A stretch of 64,000 nt of DNA from Pseudaquabacterium pictum (GTDB lineage Bacteria; Pseudomonadota; Gammaproteobacteria; Burkholderiales; Burkholderiaceae_C): positions 186,001 through 250,000 of the forward strand of contig NZ_BJCL01000005.1 in the NCBI RefSeq assembly GCF_005403045.1. Direction: 5' to 3'. The position numbers and the translations under genes were made by a program. Position 1 is the stretch's first letter. Every line of letters begins with the position of its first letter. Below the pieces are notes generated by a model. It saw only the letters and a program-made list of their open reading frames with translations, was not told the origin of the DNA and searched no databases. Below are positions 41,219 through 50,299 of this stretch, piece after piece.

Positions 41219-41512
41219 GGGTGGATCACCGGGAGGTGGTGGCAGCGCGCCGGGCCAGGGCTGTTTTGCCGGGTGATGCCAGGCCGCCACAGTGGCGACG
41301 CCGGCATCCGGGGGCCAACGGCCGGGCACGGCTGGCGCATGAACTGCCGCCATCGACCGGCCCTTGCGGAGCCGGCGGGGTTGTGTGCACGGGGGAGTGG
41401 CCGGACCCTCGCGCCGGGACCGGGTCAGGGACCCGCAGGCGAGGTGGCTTCAATCGTCCTGCCGCCGGCGCCTTGGAAGGCACGACGACCAACGACTCAA
41501 CGACAGATTATA
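41219..41512 (-). promoter_or_regulatory. rho promoter and long leader (longest gene-free stretch)
   Basis: A consensus TATAAT on the minus strand (41507-41512) overlaps the trxA stop codon, so rho can be transcribed from within the trxA end. The resulting leader is about 280 bases. Parts of it are C-rich and G-poor on the minus strand, as Rho-binding sites are, which would suit autogenous attenuation like that known for E. coli rho. A TTG-started frame (41226-41492) ends eight bases before rho, but it has no ribosome-binding site and I do not call it a gene. Nothing else is evident here. Confidence 0.45.
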
Positions 41513-41837
41513 GATGCGGCTCGATGAAAGCCGTCAGTTGGGCCTTGGACAGGGCGCCGACCTTGGTGGCGGCGAGCTGGCCGTCCTTGAACAGCATCAG
41601 GGTCGGGATGCCGCGGATGCCGAACTTGGCCGGCACTTCGCGGTTCTCGTCGACGTTCATCTTGGCGATCTGCAGACGGCTGCCAAATTCCTTGGCCGTC
41701 TCGTCGAGGATGGGCGCGATCATCTTGCAGGGGCCGCACCACTCGGCCCAGTAGTCCACCAGCACCGGGGTGCCCGACTTCAGCACATCGGCTTCGAAGG
41801 TGGCATCGGTGGTGTGCTTGATCAGGTCGCTGCTCAT
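41508..41837 (-). CDS. trxA: Thioredoxin
   Basis: Cytoplasmic disulfide reductase of 109 residues with active site Cys34-Gly-Pro-Cys37 ([13 protein letters not shown]), cis-Pro region [14 protein letters not shown] and typical end LTAFIEPHL. The ATG follows AGGAAC at seven bases. The trxA-rho order is conserved across many proteobacteria. The -10 of rho overlaps its stop codon. Confidence 0.98.
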   Translation of the reverse strand: MSSDLIKHTTDATFEADVLKSGTPVLVDYWAEWCGPCKMIAPILDETAKEFGSRLQIAKMNVDENREVPAKFGIRGIPTLMLFKDGQLAATKVGALSKAQLTAFIEPHL

Positions 41838-42056
41838 TGTTGTTCCTAGGGGAGGCCGGGTCGAATGCCGGGGGGCGCCTGGCCCGCCCGCGCGCCGCTG
41901 CAGAAGCAGGGGCAGATTTTGGCACAAAGGGGTCTGGCGCGCGTTGCGCCGCCCCAGTGGCAGCCAGGGGGGAACTGTGCGGTCAAGGCCTGGCTGTTCC
42001 GGCCTTCCTGTCTGGCCGGTTTCGATCCAATCCAGCGAAACAACACGAGCAGTCGC

Positions 42057-43844
42057 ATGGCCGCACCACCGCCGCCCCGTTCCGCCGCCCAAGCCGTGCG
42101 CCACCTCGGCCGCTTTCAGCTGCTGCGGCTTCTGGGCAAGAGCGCCCGCAGCATGCTCTGGCTGGTGTCCGACCCGCGGGTTGGTCAGGAGATGGTGCTG
42201 ATGCTGCCCCGCACCCAGCCGGCCGATGCCGATGCGCTGCAACGCTGGCTGGAGGCCGCCCGCCGCGCTGCCCGCGTCGATCACCCTGGCCTGCAACCGG
42301 CCGTGGAGGTGGGCGAGCACGAGCGCTGGCCCTACATCGCCTACGACCGCGGCAACACGGTGACGCTGGCTGAGCGCCTGAGCAGCAAGGGCCTGCCCGG
42401 TGCCGAGCTGGTGCCCTGGATGCTGCAGGTGCTGCAAGGCCTGGCCTTCGCCCATGAGGCCGGCCTGGCCCACCATGATGTGCAGGCGGGCATGCTGGCC
42501 CTGTCGGAGAACGGCACCTGCACGCTGATGGGCCTGGGCGTGGTGTCGCCGGCCGACGCCGATGCCGCCAGCCTGCAGGCGCAGCGCCGCGCCGCCGAGC
42601 GTGATGTGTTGGGCCTGGGCCTGGTGCTGCACCATGCGCTGGCCGGCACCGCGCCGCTGGAGCAGGCCGACACCGGCGTGGTGATCGACCGCATGCCGCC
42701 GCTGGGCCGCGAGATCGTGCGCCTGCCCTGGACCGGCGCGCACCCGATCCCCGAACCGCTGCGCGCCATTGTCAACCGCGCCACCGACCGCCAGGAGCGC
42801 CAGCGCTACCGCAATGCCCGCACGCTGGAGCGTGCGCTCAGCGGCTGGCTGCGCACCGATGGCGAATCCAGCGGCGGCCCGATCATGCTGCTGCTCGACC
42901 GCATGCGCGCTGCCGGCCTGTTGCCGGCGATGCCCGGCGGCGCCAGCCGCGCGGCGCGCCTGGCCTCGCTGGAGCGCCAGCGCAGCACCGACCTGGCCGA
43001 GATCGTGATCCAGGATGTCGGCCTGACCTTCGAACTGCTGCGCAGCGTCAACGGCGGCAGCATGCGCACCACCATGGGCGGCGGCAACGGGCCGATCCTG
43101 ACGGCGCGCCGGGCCATCGAGATGATCGGCATCGACGGCGTGCGCCGCGTCGCCACCGCGATGCGGCCCTGGCCCGGGCCGCTGAACGAGGCCCATGCCA
43201 CCGAGCTGTCGGCCCTGCTGGACCGGGTGCGCCTGGCTGGCCGGGTGGCGCAGTGGCTGCGGCCGGCCGGCTACGACGCCGAGGTGGTCTTCCTGCTGGC
43301 CATGCTGCAGAGCCTGGGCCGGCTGGTGGTGCAGTACCACTTTCCGGAAGAGGCGGTGCAGATCCGCCGGCTGATGCAGCCGGCGCCGCCGGCCAAGGCC
43401 GGCGAGCCCGAGGACCCGGGCATGGGCGAGGAGGGCGCGTCCTTCGCGGTGCTGGGCGTGGACATCGACGCGCTGGGCGTGGCCGTGGCCCGCCACTGGG
43501 GCATGGACGACAGCGTGGTGCACATGGTCCGCCGCGTGCCGTGGACGGCACCGGTGCACAGCCCCGACGGCGACGACGACCTGCTGCGCCTGACCGCCAG
43601 CTGCGCCAACGAGGTGGTCGATGCGCGCAGCGTGCCGGCCCACCACCGCCTGGCCTGGCTGCAGCGGGTGGTGCAGCGCTACGGCCGCATCCTGGGCGTG
43701 ACGCTGCGCGACGTGCAGATGGCCGCCCAGGGCGTCTCGCCCTACGACGAACCTGCCGACCATGCCGCCGGCAGCGCGCCGCAGCCCGGCGCCGGCGCCG
43801 GAACGGCGTCTGCCGCCGGTCTGGCCACCGGGGCAGCGCCTTGA
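42057..43844 (+). CDS. Pseudokinase-HDOD protein
   Basis: A 595-residue protein. Residues 10-270 align in outline with a Ser/Thr kinase ([41 protein letters not shown]), but the catalytic loop reads AHHDVQAGM instead of HRDLKPxN and the metal motif reads MGLGV instead of DFG. It should therefore be catalytically dead. Residues 272-512 form an HDOD domain ([40 protein letters not shown]), a signalling domain related to HD phosphohydrolases. The C-terminus is low-complexity. It is translationally coupled to the next gene, an intact kinase with the same architecture, so it probably acts as scaffold or allosteric partner. ATG 42057 is chosen as the first before the kinase-like domain. Input and output are unknown. 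Confidence 0.82.
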   Translation: MAAPPPPRSAAQAVRHLGRFQLLRLLGKSARSMLWLVSDPRVGQEMVLMLPRTQPADADALQRWLEAARRAARVDHPGLQPAVEVGEHERWPYIAYDRGNTVTLAERLSSKGLPGAELVPWMLQVLQGLAFAHEAGLAHHDVQAGMLALSENGTCTLMGLGVVSPADADAASLQAQRRAAERDVLGLGLVLHHALAGTAPLEQADTGVVIDRMPPLGREIVRLPWTGAHPIPEPLRAIVNRATDRQERQRYRNARTLERALSGWLRTDGESSGGPIMLLLDRMRAAGLLPAMPGGASRAARLASLERQRSTDLAEIVIQDVGLTFELLRSVNGGSMRTTMGGGNGPILTARRAIEMIGIDGVRRVATAMRPWPGPLNEAHATELSALLDRVRLAGRVAQWLRPAGYDAEVVFLLAMLQSLGRLVVQYHFPEEAVQIRRLMQPAPPAKAGEPEDPGMGEEGASFAVLGVDIDALGVAVARHWGMDDSVVHMVRRVPWTAPVHSPDGDDDLLRLTASCANEVVDARSVPAHHRLAWLQRVVQRYGRILGVTLRDVQMAAQGVSPYDEPADHAAGSAPQPGAGAGTASAAGLATGAAP

Positions 43845-46324
43845 CCCCGGCGGCCGGGGCGCAGTTCGGGCGCTACCGGCTGCTGTCGCCGCTGGGGCGT
43901 GGCGCCCAGGCCACGGTGTGGCGGGCGCATGACGAGCGCCTGGACCGCGCGGTCGCGCTGAAGCTGCTCAACCCCGAGGCCAGCCGGCCGCTGCCCGGCC
44001 AGCCGGCGCAGCACTGGCTGCAGGAGGCGCGGGCGGTCGGCCGCCTGGCACATCCGCACATCGTGCCGGTGTTCGATGCCGAGCAGATCGACGGCCAGGC
44101 CTGCCTGGTGTTCGAGCTGGTGACCGGCAGCACCCTGGCCGAACTGCTGCGCCAGCGCGGCCGGCTGCCCGCCCGCGACGCGGTGGAGCTGATGCTGGGC
44201 GTGGTGGACGCGCTGCGCGCGGCCCATGCGCAGAACATCGTGCACCGCGACCTGAAGCCGTCGAACATCCTGGTCGACGCCGACGGCCGGGCGCGTGTGA
44301 TGGACTTCGGCATCGCCGCGCGGCTGGATGCCGGCCCCGGCGACGCGGCCGATGCGCTGGCCGGCTGCATCGTCGGCACGCCGGGCTACCTGTCGCCCGA
44401 GGCCGCGGCCGCGGCGGCGCCATCGGGCCAGATGGATGTGTTCGCCGCCGGCCTGGTGCTGGCCGAGCTGCTGACCGGCGAACGGCTGCTGCCCGAGCGC
44501 GAGCCACGCGCCGCCCTGCGCCGCGTGCTGAGCGAGGACCTGCTGCTGCCCGAGGGCGCCGATGCCGACGACCGGCTGCGCGCCATCGTGCAGCGGGCCA
44601 TCGCCCGCGATCCGGCCGACCGCTACGACAGCGCCGCCAGCCTGCGCGATGCGCTGATGCAGTGGCTGGCGCCACCCGACGAGCCGCAGGCGGGCAGCGG
44701 CCACGGCACGCTGGACTTCCTGCTGCGGCGCATGCGCCACAAGAGCGACTTTCCGGCGCTGACCGGCCATGTGCTGCGCATCCAGCGCATGGCCAATTCC
44801 GACAGCGACTCGCTCAGCTCGCTCGCCGACGAGATCCTGAAGGACGTGGCGCTGACGCAGAAGCTGCTGCGCCTGGTCAACACCGCGCAGTACCGGCGCA
44901 ACGGCCACGGCGTGTCCACGGTGTCGCGGGCGGTGGCGCTGGTGGGCCTGGCGGGCATCCGCAACCTGGCGCTGTCGCTGGTGCTGGTCGAGCACATGAA
45001 GGACAAGGCCCATGCCCAGCGGCTGAAGGAGGAGTTCCTGCGCTCGATGCTGGCCGCGCAGCTGGCGCATGCCCTGTCGGCCGGCGCGCGCGATGCCGAG
45101 GAGGCCTTCCTCGGCGGCATGTTCTACAACCTCGGCAAGCTGCTGACCGAGTACTACTTTCCCGACGAGGCCGAGGCCATCCGCGCGCAGCTGCGGCTGA
45201 CGCCGGCACCGGCCGACAGCCGCAGCCACCCCGACCAGCTGGCCGACCGCGCTGCCCACATGGTGCTGGGCCTGGGCTTCGAGGCGCTGGGCATGGGCGT
45301 GGCCCGCCACTGGAGCCTGCCCGACAGCCTGCAGCGCTGCATGCGCCGTCCCGACGGCGTGCTGCCCGCGCAGTCGCTGGCCAGCGGTCCGGAGCGCCTG
45401 CGCTGGCTGGCCGTGGCCGCCAACGAGGTCTCCGATGCGCTCTGGTCGGCCGACGACGACAGCCTGCCACTGCGGCTGGAGGCGGTGGTGCAGCGCCATG
45501 GCCGCGTGCTGGGCCTGGCCTTGCCCGAGCTGCGCCGGGCCGTGGATGCCGCCCGCACGGTGATGGCCGAGATGGCGCCGGCCATGGGCCTGGTGCTGCC
45601 GCGCGGCAGCCGCGGGCAGCAGGTGCTGGACCAGGCGGCGCCGGCCGACCCGCCCGACACGCTGACGCCGCACCGGCTGGTGGCCACGCTGGGCGCGGCG
45701 GCAGCGGTGTCGCCGGCCGCGGCCGACCAGCCGACGGTGCGCCTGGTCGACACTCCCCCGCCCGGCCGGACGGCGGGCCCGACGGTGGTCGTCAGCGAGG
45801 TGCTGGCCGCCGGCATCCAGGACATCACCGACACCCTGGCCGGTGACAGCTTCCGCCTGAACGAGGTGCTGCGCATGGTGCTGGAGACCATGTACCGGGC
45901 ACTGGGCTTCCAGCGCATGGTGTTCTGCCTGCGTGATCCGGCCAGCGGCCGGCTGCATGGCCGCTTCGGCCTGGGCGACCGGGCCGCTGCGCTGAGCCCG
46001 CTGTTCCAGGTGCCGCTGCGCTGGCCGGCCAACCAGCCGCCTGACCTGTTCGGCGCGGTGTGCCTCAAGGGCAGCGACACGCTGATCGCCGACGCCCGCG
46101 CGCCGGCCATCGCGCAGCGGCTGCCGGCCTGGTACCGCCAGCAGGTGGATGCGCCGTCGTTCCTGCTGCTGCCGATGCAGATGAAGCAGGCGCCATTCGC
46201 GCTGATCTATGCCGACCAGGCGCAGGCCGGGGCCTTGCAGGTGGGGGACCGGGAACTGGCGCTGCTGCGCACGCTGCGCAACCAGGCGGTGATGGCGTTC
46301 CGGCAGGCCGCGCCGCAATCCTGA
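43841..46324 (+). CDS. Serine/threonine kinase-HDOD-GAF protein
   Basis: An 827-residue, three-domain signalling protein. The kinase (about 8-270) looks active: [19 protein letters not shown], catalytic Lys in [21 protein letters not shown] near 136 and DFGIAARL near 154. An HDOD domain covers about 290-530 ([39 protein letters not shown]), and a GAF-like sensor lies at about 655-823 ([20 protein letters not shown]). The start is TTG 43841, whose last two bases begin the upstream TGA (TTGA overlap), because sequence [14 protein letters not shown] leads straight into the kinase. A rare start and coupling suggest a fixed ratio with the pseudokinase. The HDOD cores of the two neighbours look paralogous. 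No transmembrane segment is seen. Confidence 0.85.
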   Translation: MTPAAGAQFGRYRLLSPLGRGAQATVWRAHDERLDRAVALKLLNPEASRPLPGQPAQHWLQEARAVGRLAHPHIVPVFDAEQIDGQACLVFELVTGSTLAELLRQRGRLPARDAVELMLGVVDALRAAHAQNIVHRDLKPSNILVDADGRARVMDFGIAARLDAGPGDAADALAGCIVGTPGYLSPEAAAAAAPSGQMDVFAAGLVLAELLTGERLLPEREPRAALRRVLSEDLLLPEGADADDRLRAIVQRAIARDPADRYDSAASLRDALMQWLAPPDEPQAGSGHGTLDFLLRRMRHKSDFPALTGHVLRIQRMANSDSDSLSSLADEILKDVALTQKLLRLVNTAQYRRNGHGVSTVSRAVALVGLAGIRNLALSLVLVEHMKDKAHAQRLKEEFLRSMLAAQLAHALSAGARDAEEAFLGGMFYNLGKLLTEYYFPDEAEAIRAQLRLTPAPADSRSHPDQLADRAAHMVLGLGFEALGMGVARHWSLPDSLQRCMRRPDGVLPAQSLASGPERLRWLAVAANEVSDALWSADDDSLPLRLEAVVQRHGRVLGLALPELRRAVDAARTVMAEMAPAMGLVLPRGSRGQQVLDQAAPADPPDTLTPHRLVATLGAAAAVSPAAADQPTVRLVDTPPPGRTAGPTVVVSEVLAAGIQDITDTLAGDSFRLNEVLRMVLETMYRALGFQRMVFCLRDPASGRLHGRFGLGDRAAALSPLFQVPLRWPANQPPDLFGAVCLKGSDTLIADARAPAIAQRLPAWYRQQVDAPSFLLLPMQMKQAPFALIYADQAQAGALQVGDRELALLRTLRNQAVMAFRQAAPQS

Positions 46325-46345
46325 GCGGCGGGTGAAGATGAGGGG

Positions 46346-46445
46346 GGTGACGAGCCTGACCCCGGCACTGGTCACAACGGTTGGGGCTGCTTCGTTCCCG
46401 ACCTGACCCGGTTGGCCGCGCTTCCATGCGGGGAGGCCCGTCACC
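46346..46445 (-). ncRNA. ffs: 4.5S signal recognition particle RNA
   Basis: The minus strand carries the SRP RNA signature GGGTCAGGTCGGGAACGAAG followed by CAGCC, the conserved Ffh-binding loop. The termini form a long hairpin: GGTGACGGGCCT at the 5' end pairs over 12 bp with AGGCTCGTCACC at the 3' end, followed by CCCCG/CGGGG, giving a rod of about 100 nt like other small bacterial SRP RNAs. A TACAAT on the minus strand at 46450-46455 provides a -10 at the right distance. Ends are estimated from the fold. It lies on the strand opposite to both flanking signalling genes. Confidence 0.9.
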
Positions 46446-46449
46446 GCGG

Positions 46450-46455
46450 ATTGTA
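46450..46455 (-). promoter_or_regulatory. -10 element of ffs
   Basis: TACAAT on the minus strand, four to six bases before the 5' end of the predicted SRP RNA. No clear -35. Confidence 0.5.
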
Positions 46456-46531
46456 GGTGAAGGCCTCCAGCGGCCCCGGTGGACGGGCGTGCACAATCCC
46501 GATTCACGTCAGTGCAGTCCCCGCAGCACGC

Positions 46532-47215
46532 ATGCTTCCCGCCACCTTGGCCCTCGTCGACGACGACGCCACCTTCAGCGAATACCTCGCGTCCTACCTC
46601 GCTGGCCGGGGCGTGGCGGTGCAGTGGTTCGCCGACAGCGACGACCTGCTGTGCAGCGCGCAGCCCTTCGGCTTCGACTTCTACGTGGTCGACCTGATGC
46701 TGCCCGGCATCGACGGCCTGAGCCTGATCCGCCTGCTGCGCCGGCGCTCGGACGCCGGCATGCTGGTGGTCTCGGGCAAGCTCGCCGACGATGTCTTCGA
46801 CCAGGTGATGCTGGCCGGTGCCGACATGCACCTGGCCAAGCCGGTCACCTTCGAGCAGGTGGCGCTGGCGGTGGCGGCGGTGTTCCGCCGCTCCGGCGGC
46901 AAGCGGGTGACGCAGGCCGCCTGGCGCCTGGATGAGGCCGCCCGCCGCCTGCTGGCGCCCGATGGCGCGGTGATCGAGCTGAGCCCCACCGATGCCAGCG
47001 TGCTGGCCTGCCTGCTGGAGGCCGATGGCGCCACCGTGGCCCGCGACACCCTGGCCCAGCGCCTGGGCCTGTCGCTCAACGAGGACCCGAACCTGCTGCA
47101 CGCCACCATCTACCGCCTGCGCCGCCGCATCGAGCGGGCCACGCCCGGGCTGGTGCCGCTGCAGTCGAAGTCCCGCGTGGGCTACGTGTTCCGCGCGCCG
47201 CTCGAGCCGGCCTGA
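46532..47215 (+). CDS. OmpR-family response regulator
   Basis: DNA-binding regulator of 227 residues. The receiver begins LALVDDDATFSEYL and has phosphoacceptor Asp54 (VVDLMLPGIDGLSL) and switch Lys in HLAKPVTFEQV. The winged-helix domain (about 130-222) contains IELSPTDASVLACLLE and ends KSRVGYVFRAPLE. Its last 34 bases overlap, antisense, the end of a convergent histidine kinase gene, so this regulator and one or both of the neighbouring kinases are likely partners. Targets are unknown. Confidence 0.9.
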   Translation: MLPATLALVDDDATFSEYLASYLAGRGVAVQWFADSDDLLCSAQPFGFDFYVVDLMLPGIDGLSLIRLLRRRSDAGMLVVSGKLADDVFDQVMLAGADMHLAKPVTFEQVALAVAAVFRRSGGKRVTQAAWRLDEAARRLLAPDGAVIELSPTDASVLACLLEADGATVARDTLAQRLGLSLNEDPNLLHATIYRLRRRIERATPGLVPLQSKSRVGYVFRAPLEPA

Positions 47216-48705
47216 GCCAGTTCGGGCTCGCCGCCGTCGCCCACCAGGGCGTCGGCCAGCGCGTCGTCCATGCCCCAGTCGTCGGCCGGCAGCGGAAACA
47301 CCAGCTGCGCGACGAAGCCGCGCGGCAACTCGTTGCCCAGCACCAGCTGGCCGCCGTGCAGATCCATCACCTGGCGCACCACGCTCAGCCCCAGGCGCCG
47401 GCGCGCCGGCTGACCGGGCGGCGGCGTCAGCAACTGGTCCGGCGCGATGCCGGGGCCGTCGTCGGCCACCAGCAGCCGCAGGCCGCCGCCGGCGGGCAAC
47501 TCGTCGATGCACAGCTGCACCTGCACGGCCGGCCCGCCATGGGCGAAGGCGTTGTTCAGCAGGTTGCGCAGCGCCAGCCGCACCAGGCCGGGTTCCACCT
47601 CCAGGCTGTCGACATCGGTGCGCCAGTCCACCGTCAGCCGGTCGAGCTGGCGTGCGCCCAGGTCGCCCAGCGTCAGCTCGACCAGGAAGTCCAGCGCCAC
47701 CTCCTGCCGCACCAGCGGCGTGCCGCGCGACAGCAGCGTGGCCGCGGCCAGGGTGTTGTCCAGCACCGAGCGCACATCGCCCAGCACCGTCTGCGCCTGC
47801 AGCAGCTGGGCGCGCACCTGGCCGGCGCTGGCGCCGCGCGGCTGGCGCAGCACCTGCACCGCATCCTGCATGGCCTGGCCGGCGCTCTGCAGCGGCTGGC
47901 GGATCTCGTGCGCCAGCATCTGCAGCAGGCTTTCGCGCTCCTCGGCCAGTTCGTCGCGCTGGGACAGCAGGGCCTGCAGCTCCTGCGCGGTCTGCTCGGC
48001 GGCCTCGCGGCTGGCGGTCTCGTCCATCTGCGCCTGGCGGGCCTGGAGCTCGGCACGGTGCAGGTCGTCCAGCACCATGCCCAGGCAGCCCAGGTTGCCG
48101 AACAGCGCGGCCAGCGCCGCGGCGCCGACCACCAGCCACCAGTCCCAGCGGCCGGCTGACGGCGGCGCGGCGGCGATGGCGAAGGCACGCAGCACCAGGG
48201 CGGCGGTCAGCAGCCACTCCGTCCAGGCCAGCCAGCGCCCGGTGCGGGCGCCGCTGCGGGTGCTGGCTTCCCAGGCATGTTGCCCGGTGATGGCGGTGCC
48301 CAGGATCAGCACCGCATTGGCATAGCTGGCGGCCACGCGCGGGTCGTCCGACTGCAGGCAGGCGGCCCAGCCCAGGCCCAGCGCCGCGGCCGCCACCGAC
48401 CAGCTGCCCAGGTGCAGCGGCCGGCCCATGTGGCGGCGCAGTGCCAGCAGCCGCAGCACCAGCCCGGCCAGCAGCAGCGCTGGCAGCCCGGCCTGCTGCA
48501 GCACCGCCGGCAGGTGCGGCGGCAGCGGATCGGCCAGGCCACCCAGGGCCAGGCAGGCGCCCAGCAGCAGCGTGCCTGCAGCCCACAGCTGCACCGCCTG
48601 CGCATGGCGCGGGCCGCGCAGCATCAGCCAGGCGGCGCAGGCCATCAGCAGGTGCAGCAGGCCCACGGTGGCGGTGGCCAGCTGCAGCACGAAATGCGCG
48701 GGCAT
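47182..48705 (-). CDS. Seven-helix membrane histidine kinase, copy 1
   Basis: Sensor kinase of 507 residues. About seven hydrophobic helices fill residues 5-215 without a large periplasmic loop. A coiled coil (about 218-260) leads to HisKA with phosphoacceptor His266 (LAHEIRQPLQSAG) and an HATPase domain with NLLNNAFAHGG, VADDGPGIAP and GLSVVRQVMDLHGG. The C-terminal 30 residues are encoded in the region overlapping the response regulator gene on the other strand. The next gene upstream is a paralog with the same design and the same His position. Signal unknown. Confidence 0.88.
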   Translation of the reverse strand: MPAHFVLQLATATVGLLHLLMACAAWLMLRGPRHAQAVQLWAAGTLLLGACLALGGLADPLPPHLPAVLQQAGLPALLLAGLVLRLLALRRHMGRPLHLGSWSVAAAALGLGWAACLQSDDPRVAASYANAVLILGTAITGQHAWEASTRSGARTGRWLAWTEWLLTAALVLRAFAIAAAPPSAGRWDWWLVVGAAALAALFGNLGCLGMVLDDLHRAELQARQAQMDETASREAAEQTAQELQALLSQRDELAEERESLLQMLAHEIRQPLQSAGQAMQDAVQVLRQPRGASAGQVRAQLLQAQTVLGDVRSVLDNTLAAATLLSRGTPLVRQEVALDFLVELTLGDLGARQLDRLTVDWRTDVDSLEVEPGLVRLALRNLLNNAFAHGGPAVQVQLCIDELPAGGGLRLLVADDGPGIAPDQLLTPPPGQPARRRLGLSVVRQVMDLHGGQLVLGNELPRGFVAQLVFPLPADDWGMDDALADALVGDGGEPELAQAGSSGARNT

Positions 48706-48715
48706 CGGTGCTGCC

Positions 48716-50176
48716 TCAGGCGGCGCGGGCCTGCGCCTGCTGCGGGAACACCAGCCGCGCCACCAGGCCGTGCGGCTGGCGCGGCTGCAGTTGCAGCGCG
48801 CCGCCGTGGCGGGCCATCACCTCGCGCACGATGTACAGGCCCAGGCCACGCGGCGCCGGTCGCTGGGCGCCGGGGCGCAGCGGCGTGCGTGCCGGCGCCG
48901 GCTGCCAGCCGGGCGGCGGGCCGACGCCGTCGTCGACGACGCTGAGCACCAGCGCCGGCGGCATGGCCTGGCGCTCGGCCTGGATCAGCACCGACACCGC
49001 CGGCCCGCCATGGCTGAAGGCATTGCGCAGCAGGTTGCGCAGCGCCAGCCGCACCAGGCCGGCTTCCAGCTCGGCGGTGTCGGGCAGGTCCTGCCAGTGC
49101 ACCCGCACCAGGCGGCGCTGGGCGTCGGGCAGATCGGCCAGGGCCTGCTGGATCAGCGGCATCAGCGGCGTGTCCGGCATGTACAGCGCATCGCCACCGC
49201 CCAGCAGGTTGGCGGCGGCCAGGGTGTTGTCCAGCACCGAGCGCACGTCGGTCAGCACGCCCTGGGCGCGCTGCAGGCGCTCGGCAGCCAGCGGCAGCAC
49301 GTCGCGGCGCGGCTCGTCGAGCACGGCGCGTGCGGCCTGCAACGCGCCGCTGGCGTTGTGCAGCGGCTGGCGGATCTCGTGGGCCAGCAGCTTCAGCAGG
49401 TGGTCGCGCTCGGCGGCCAGCTCGTCGCGCTGGTGCAGCAGGTCACGCAGGCTGGCGGCGCGGTCCTCGGCGGCGTCGCGGCGCAGCCGCTCGGCCCACT
49501 GCACCTCGATGGCGGCGCGCTCGGCGGCGCGGCTGCGGCCCAGCACCAGGCCCAGGTAGCCCAGGTTGCCGAACAGGGCCGTCACCACCGCCAGCGAGGC
49601 GGCCAGCGCCAGGTCCCAGCCGCTGCCGTTGCCGCCGGGCGGCACCCAGCCGGCCAGGCTGGCGGCGGTGCGTGCCACCACGGCCAGCGCCAGCAGGCAT
49701 TCGGCGGCCGCCAGGCCGTGGCCGAAGCGCGACCCCAGCACCTGGCCCACCGCCACCGCATGGCGGGCCAGCACCAGGGCGGCGCCGGCCAGCAGCAGTG
49801 CACTGACCGCCAGCACCACGGCCGGCGTCGCCACCAGCCCGGCCAGCTGGTGCACCGCACCGGCCCCCAGCCAGGCTGCCAGCGCCCGGCCCACCCGCAG
49901 CGGCCGGCCCAGCTCCCGCCGCAGCGCCAGGATGCGCAGCGCGAAGGCGCCCAGCAGGCTGTGGAAGGCCAGGTGGGCGCCCAGCCAGGGCGGCATCAGC
50001 GCGGCCAGGCCCAGCAGCACCATCGCCAGGCCGGCCAGCAGCGCGCCGCCCACCCACAGCGCCAGCGGCTGCGCCGGGTGGCGGCGCCGCAGCAGGGTCC
50101 ACAGGGTCAGCGCGAGCAGGCCGTACAGCACCCCCGCCACCAGGGCGATCAGCGGAAGCGGCGACAGCGGCGGCAT
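48716..50176 (-). CDS. Seven-helix membrane histidine kinase, copy 2
   Basis: Sensor kinase of 486 residues, paralogous to the gene ten bases downstream: seven hydrophobic helices (about 5-212), a coiled coil, HisKA with His266 in LAHEIRQPLHNASGAL, the shared VLTDVRSVLDNTLAAANLL, then HATPase motifs NLLRNAFSHGG, VDDGVGPPPG and GLYIVREVMARHGG. The identical residue number of the phosphoacceptor in both copies points to a tandem duplication. Together they could sense two related signals or heterodimerise. The ATG at 50176 is supported by the hydrophobic start MPPLSPLPLIALVAGVLYG. Confidence 0.88.
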   Translation of the reverse strand: MPPLSPLPLIALVAGVLYGLLALTLWTLLRRRHPAQPLALWVGGALLAGLAMVLLGLAALMPPWLGAHLAFHSLLGAFALRILALRRELGRPLRVGRALAAWLGAGAVHQLAGLVATPAVVLAVSALLLAGAALVLARHAVAVGQVLGSRFGHGLAAAECLLALAVVARTAASLAGWVPPGGNGSGWDLALAASLAVVTALFGNLGYLGLVLGRSRAAERAAIEVQWAERLRRDAAEDRAASLRDLLHQRDELAAERDHLLKLLAHEIRQPLHNASGALQAARAVLDEPRRDVLPLAAERLQRAQGVLTDVRSVLDNTLAAANLLGGGDALYMPDTPLMPLIQQALADLPDAQRRLVRVHWQDLPDTAELEAGLVRLALRNLLRNAFSHGGPAVSVLIQAERQAMPPALVLSVVDDGVGPPPGWQPAPARTPLRPGAQRPAPRGLGLYIVREVMARHGGALQLQPRQPHGLVARLVFPQQAQARAA

Positions 50177-50299
50177 GGTGGCATCGAGTCCCGGAACCGG
50201 CCGCTGGCAGCGTGGAGACAGCGGGCGCCGGCGCTGCGATTGTGATGGCTGCTGGCAGCTGGCCGGCAGGACCGCGCAGTGCCTGGCCGATGCAGCGGC

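Noticed and set aside
41226-41492. Possible rho leader peptide (88 codons, minus strand)
   Set aside because: TTG start without a ribosome-binding site and biased composition; retained only as a note in the rho leader entry.
46325-46531. Small coding gene between the kinase gene and the response regulator
   Set aside because: The interval is explained by the SRP RNA on the minus strand and its promoter.
43742-48586. Uninterrupted minus-strand reading frame of 1614 codons across the kinase genes and ffs
   Set aside because: It is antisense to well-supported domains, contains low-complexity Arg/Gly/Ala-rich translation, and is explained by extreme GC bias suppressing stop codons.
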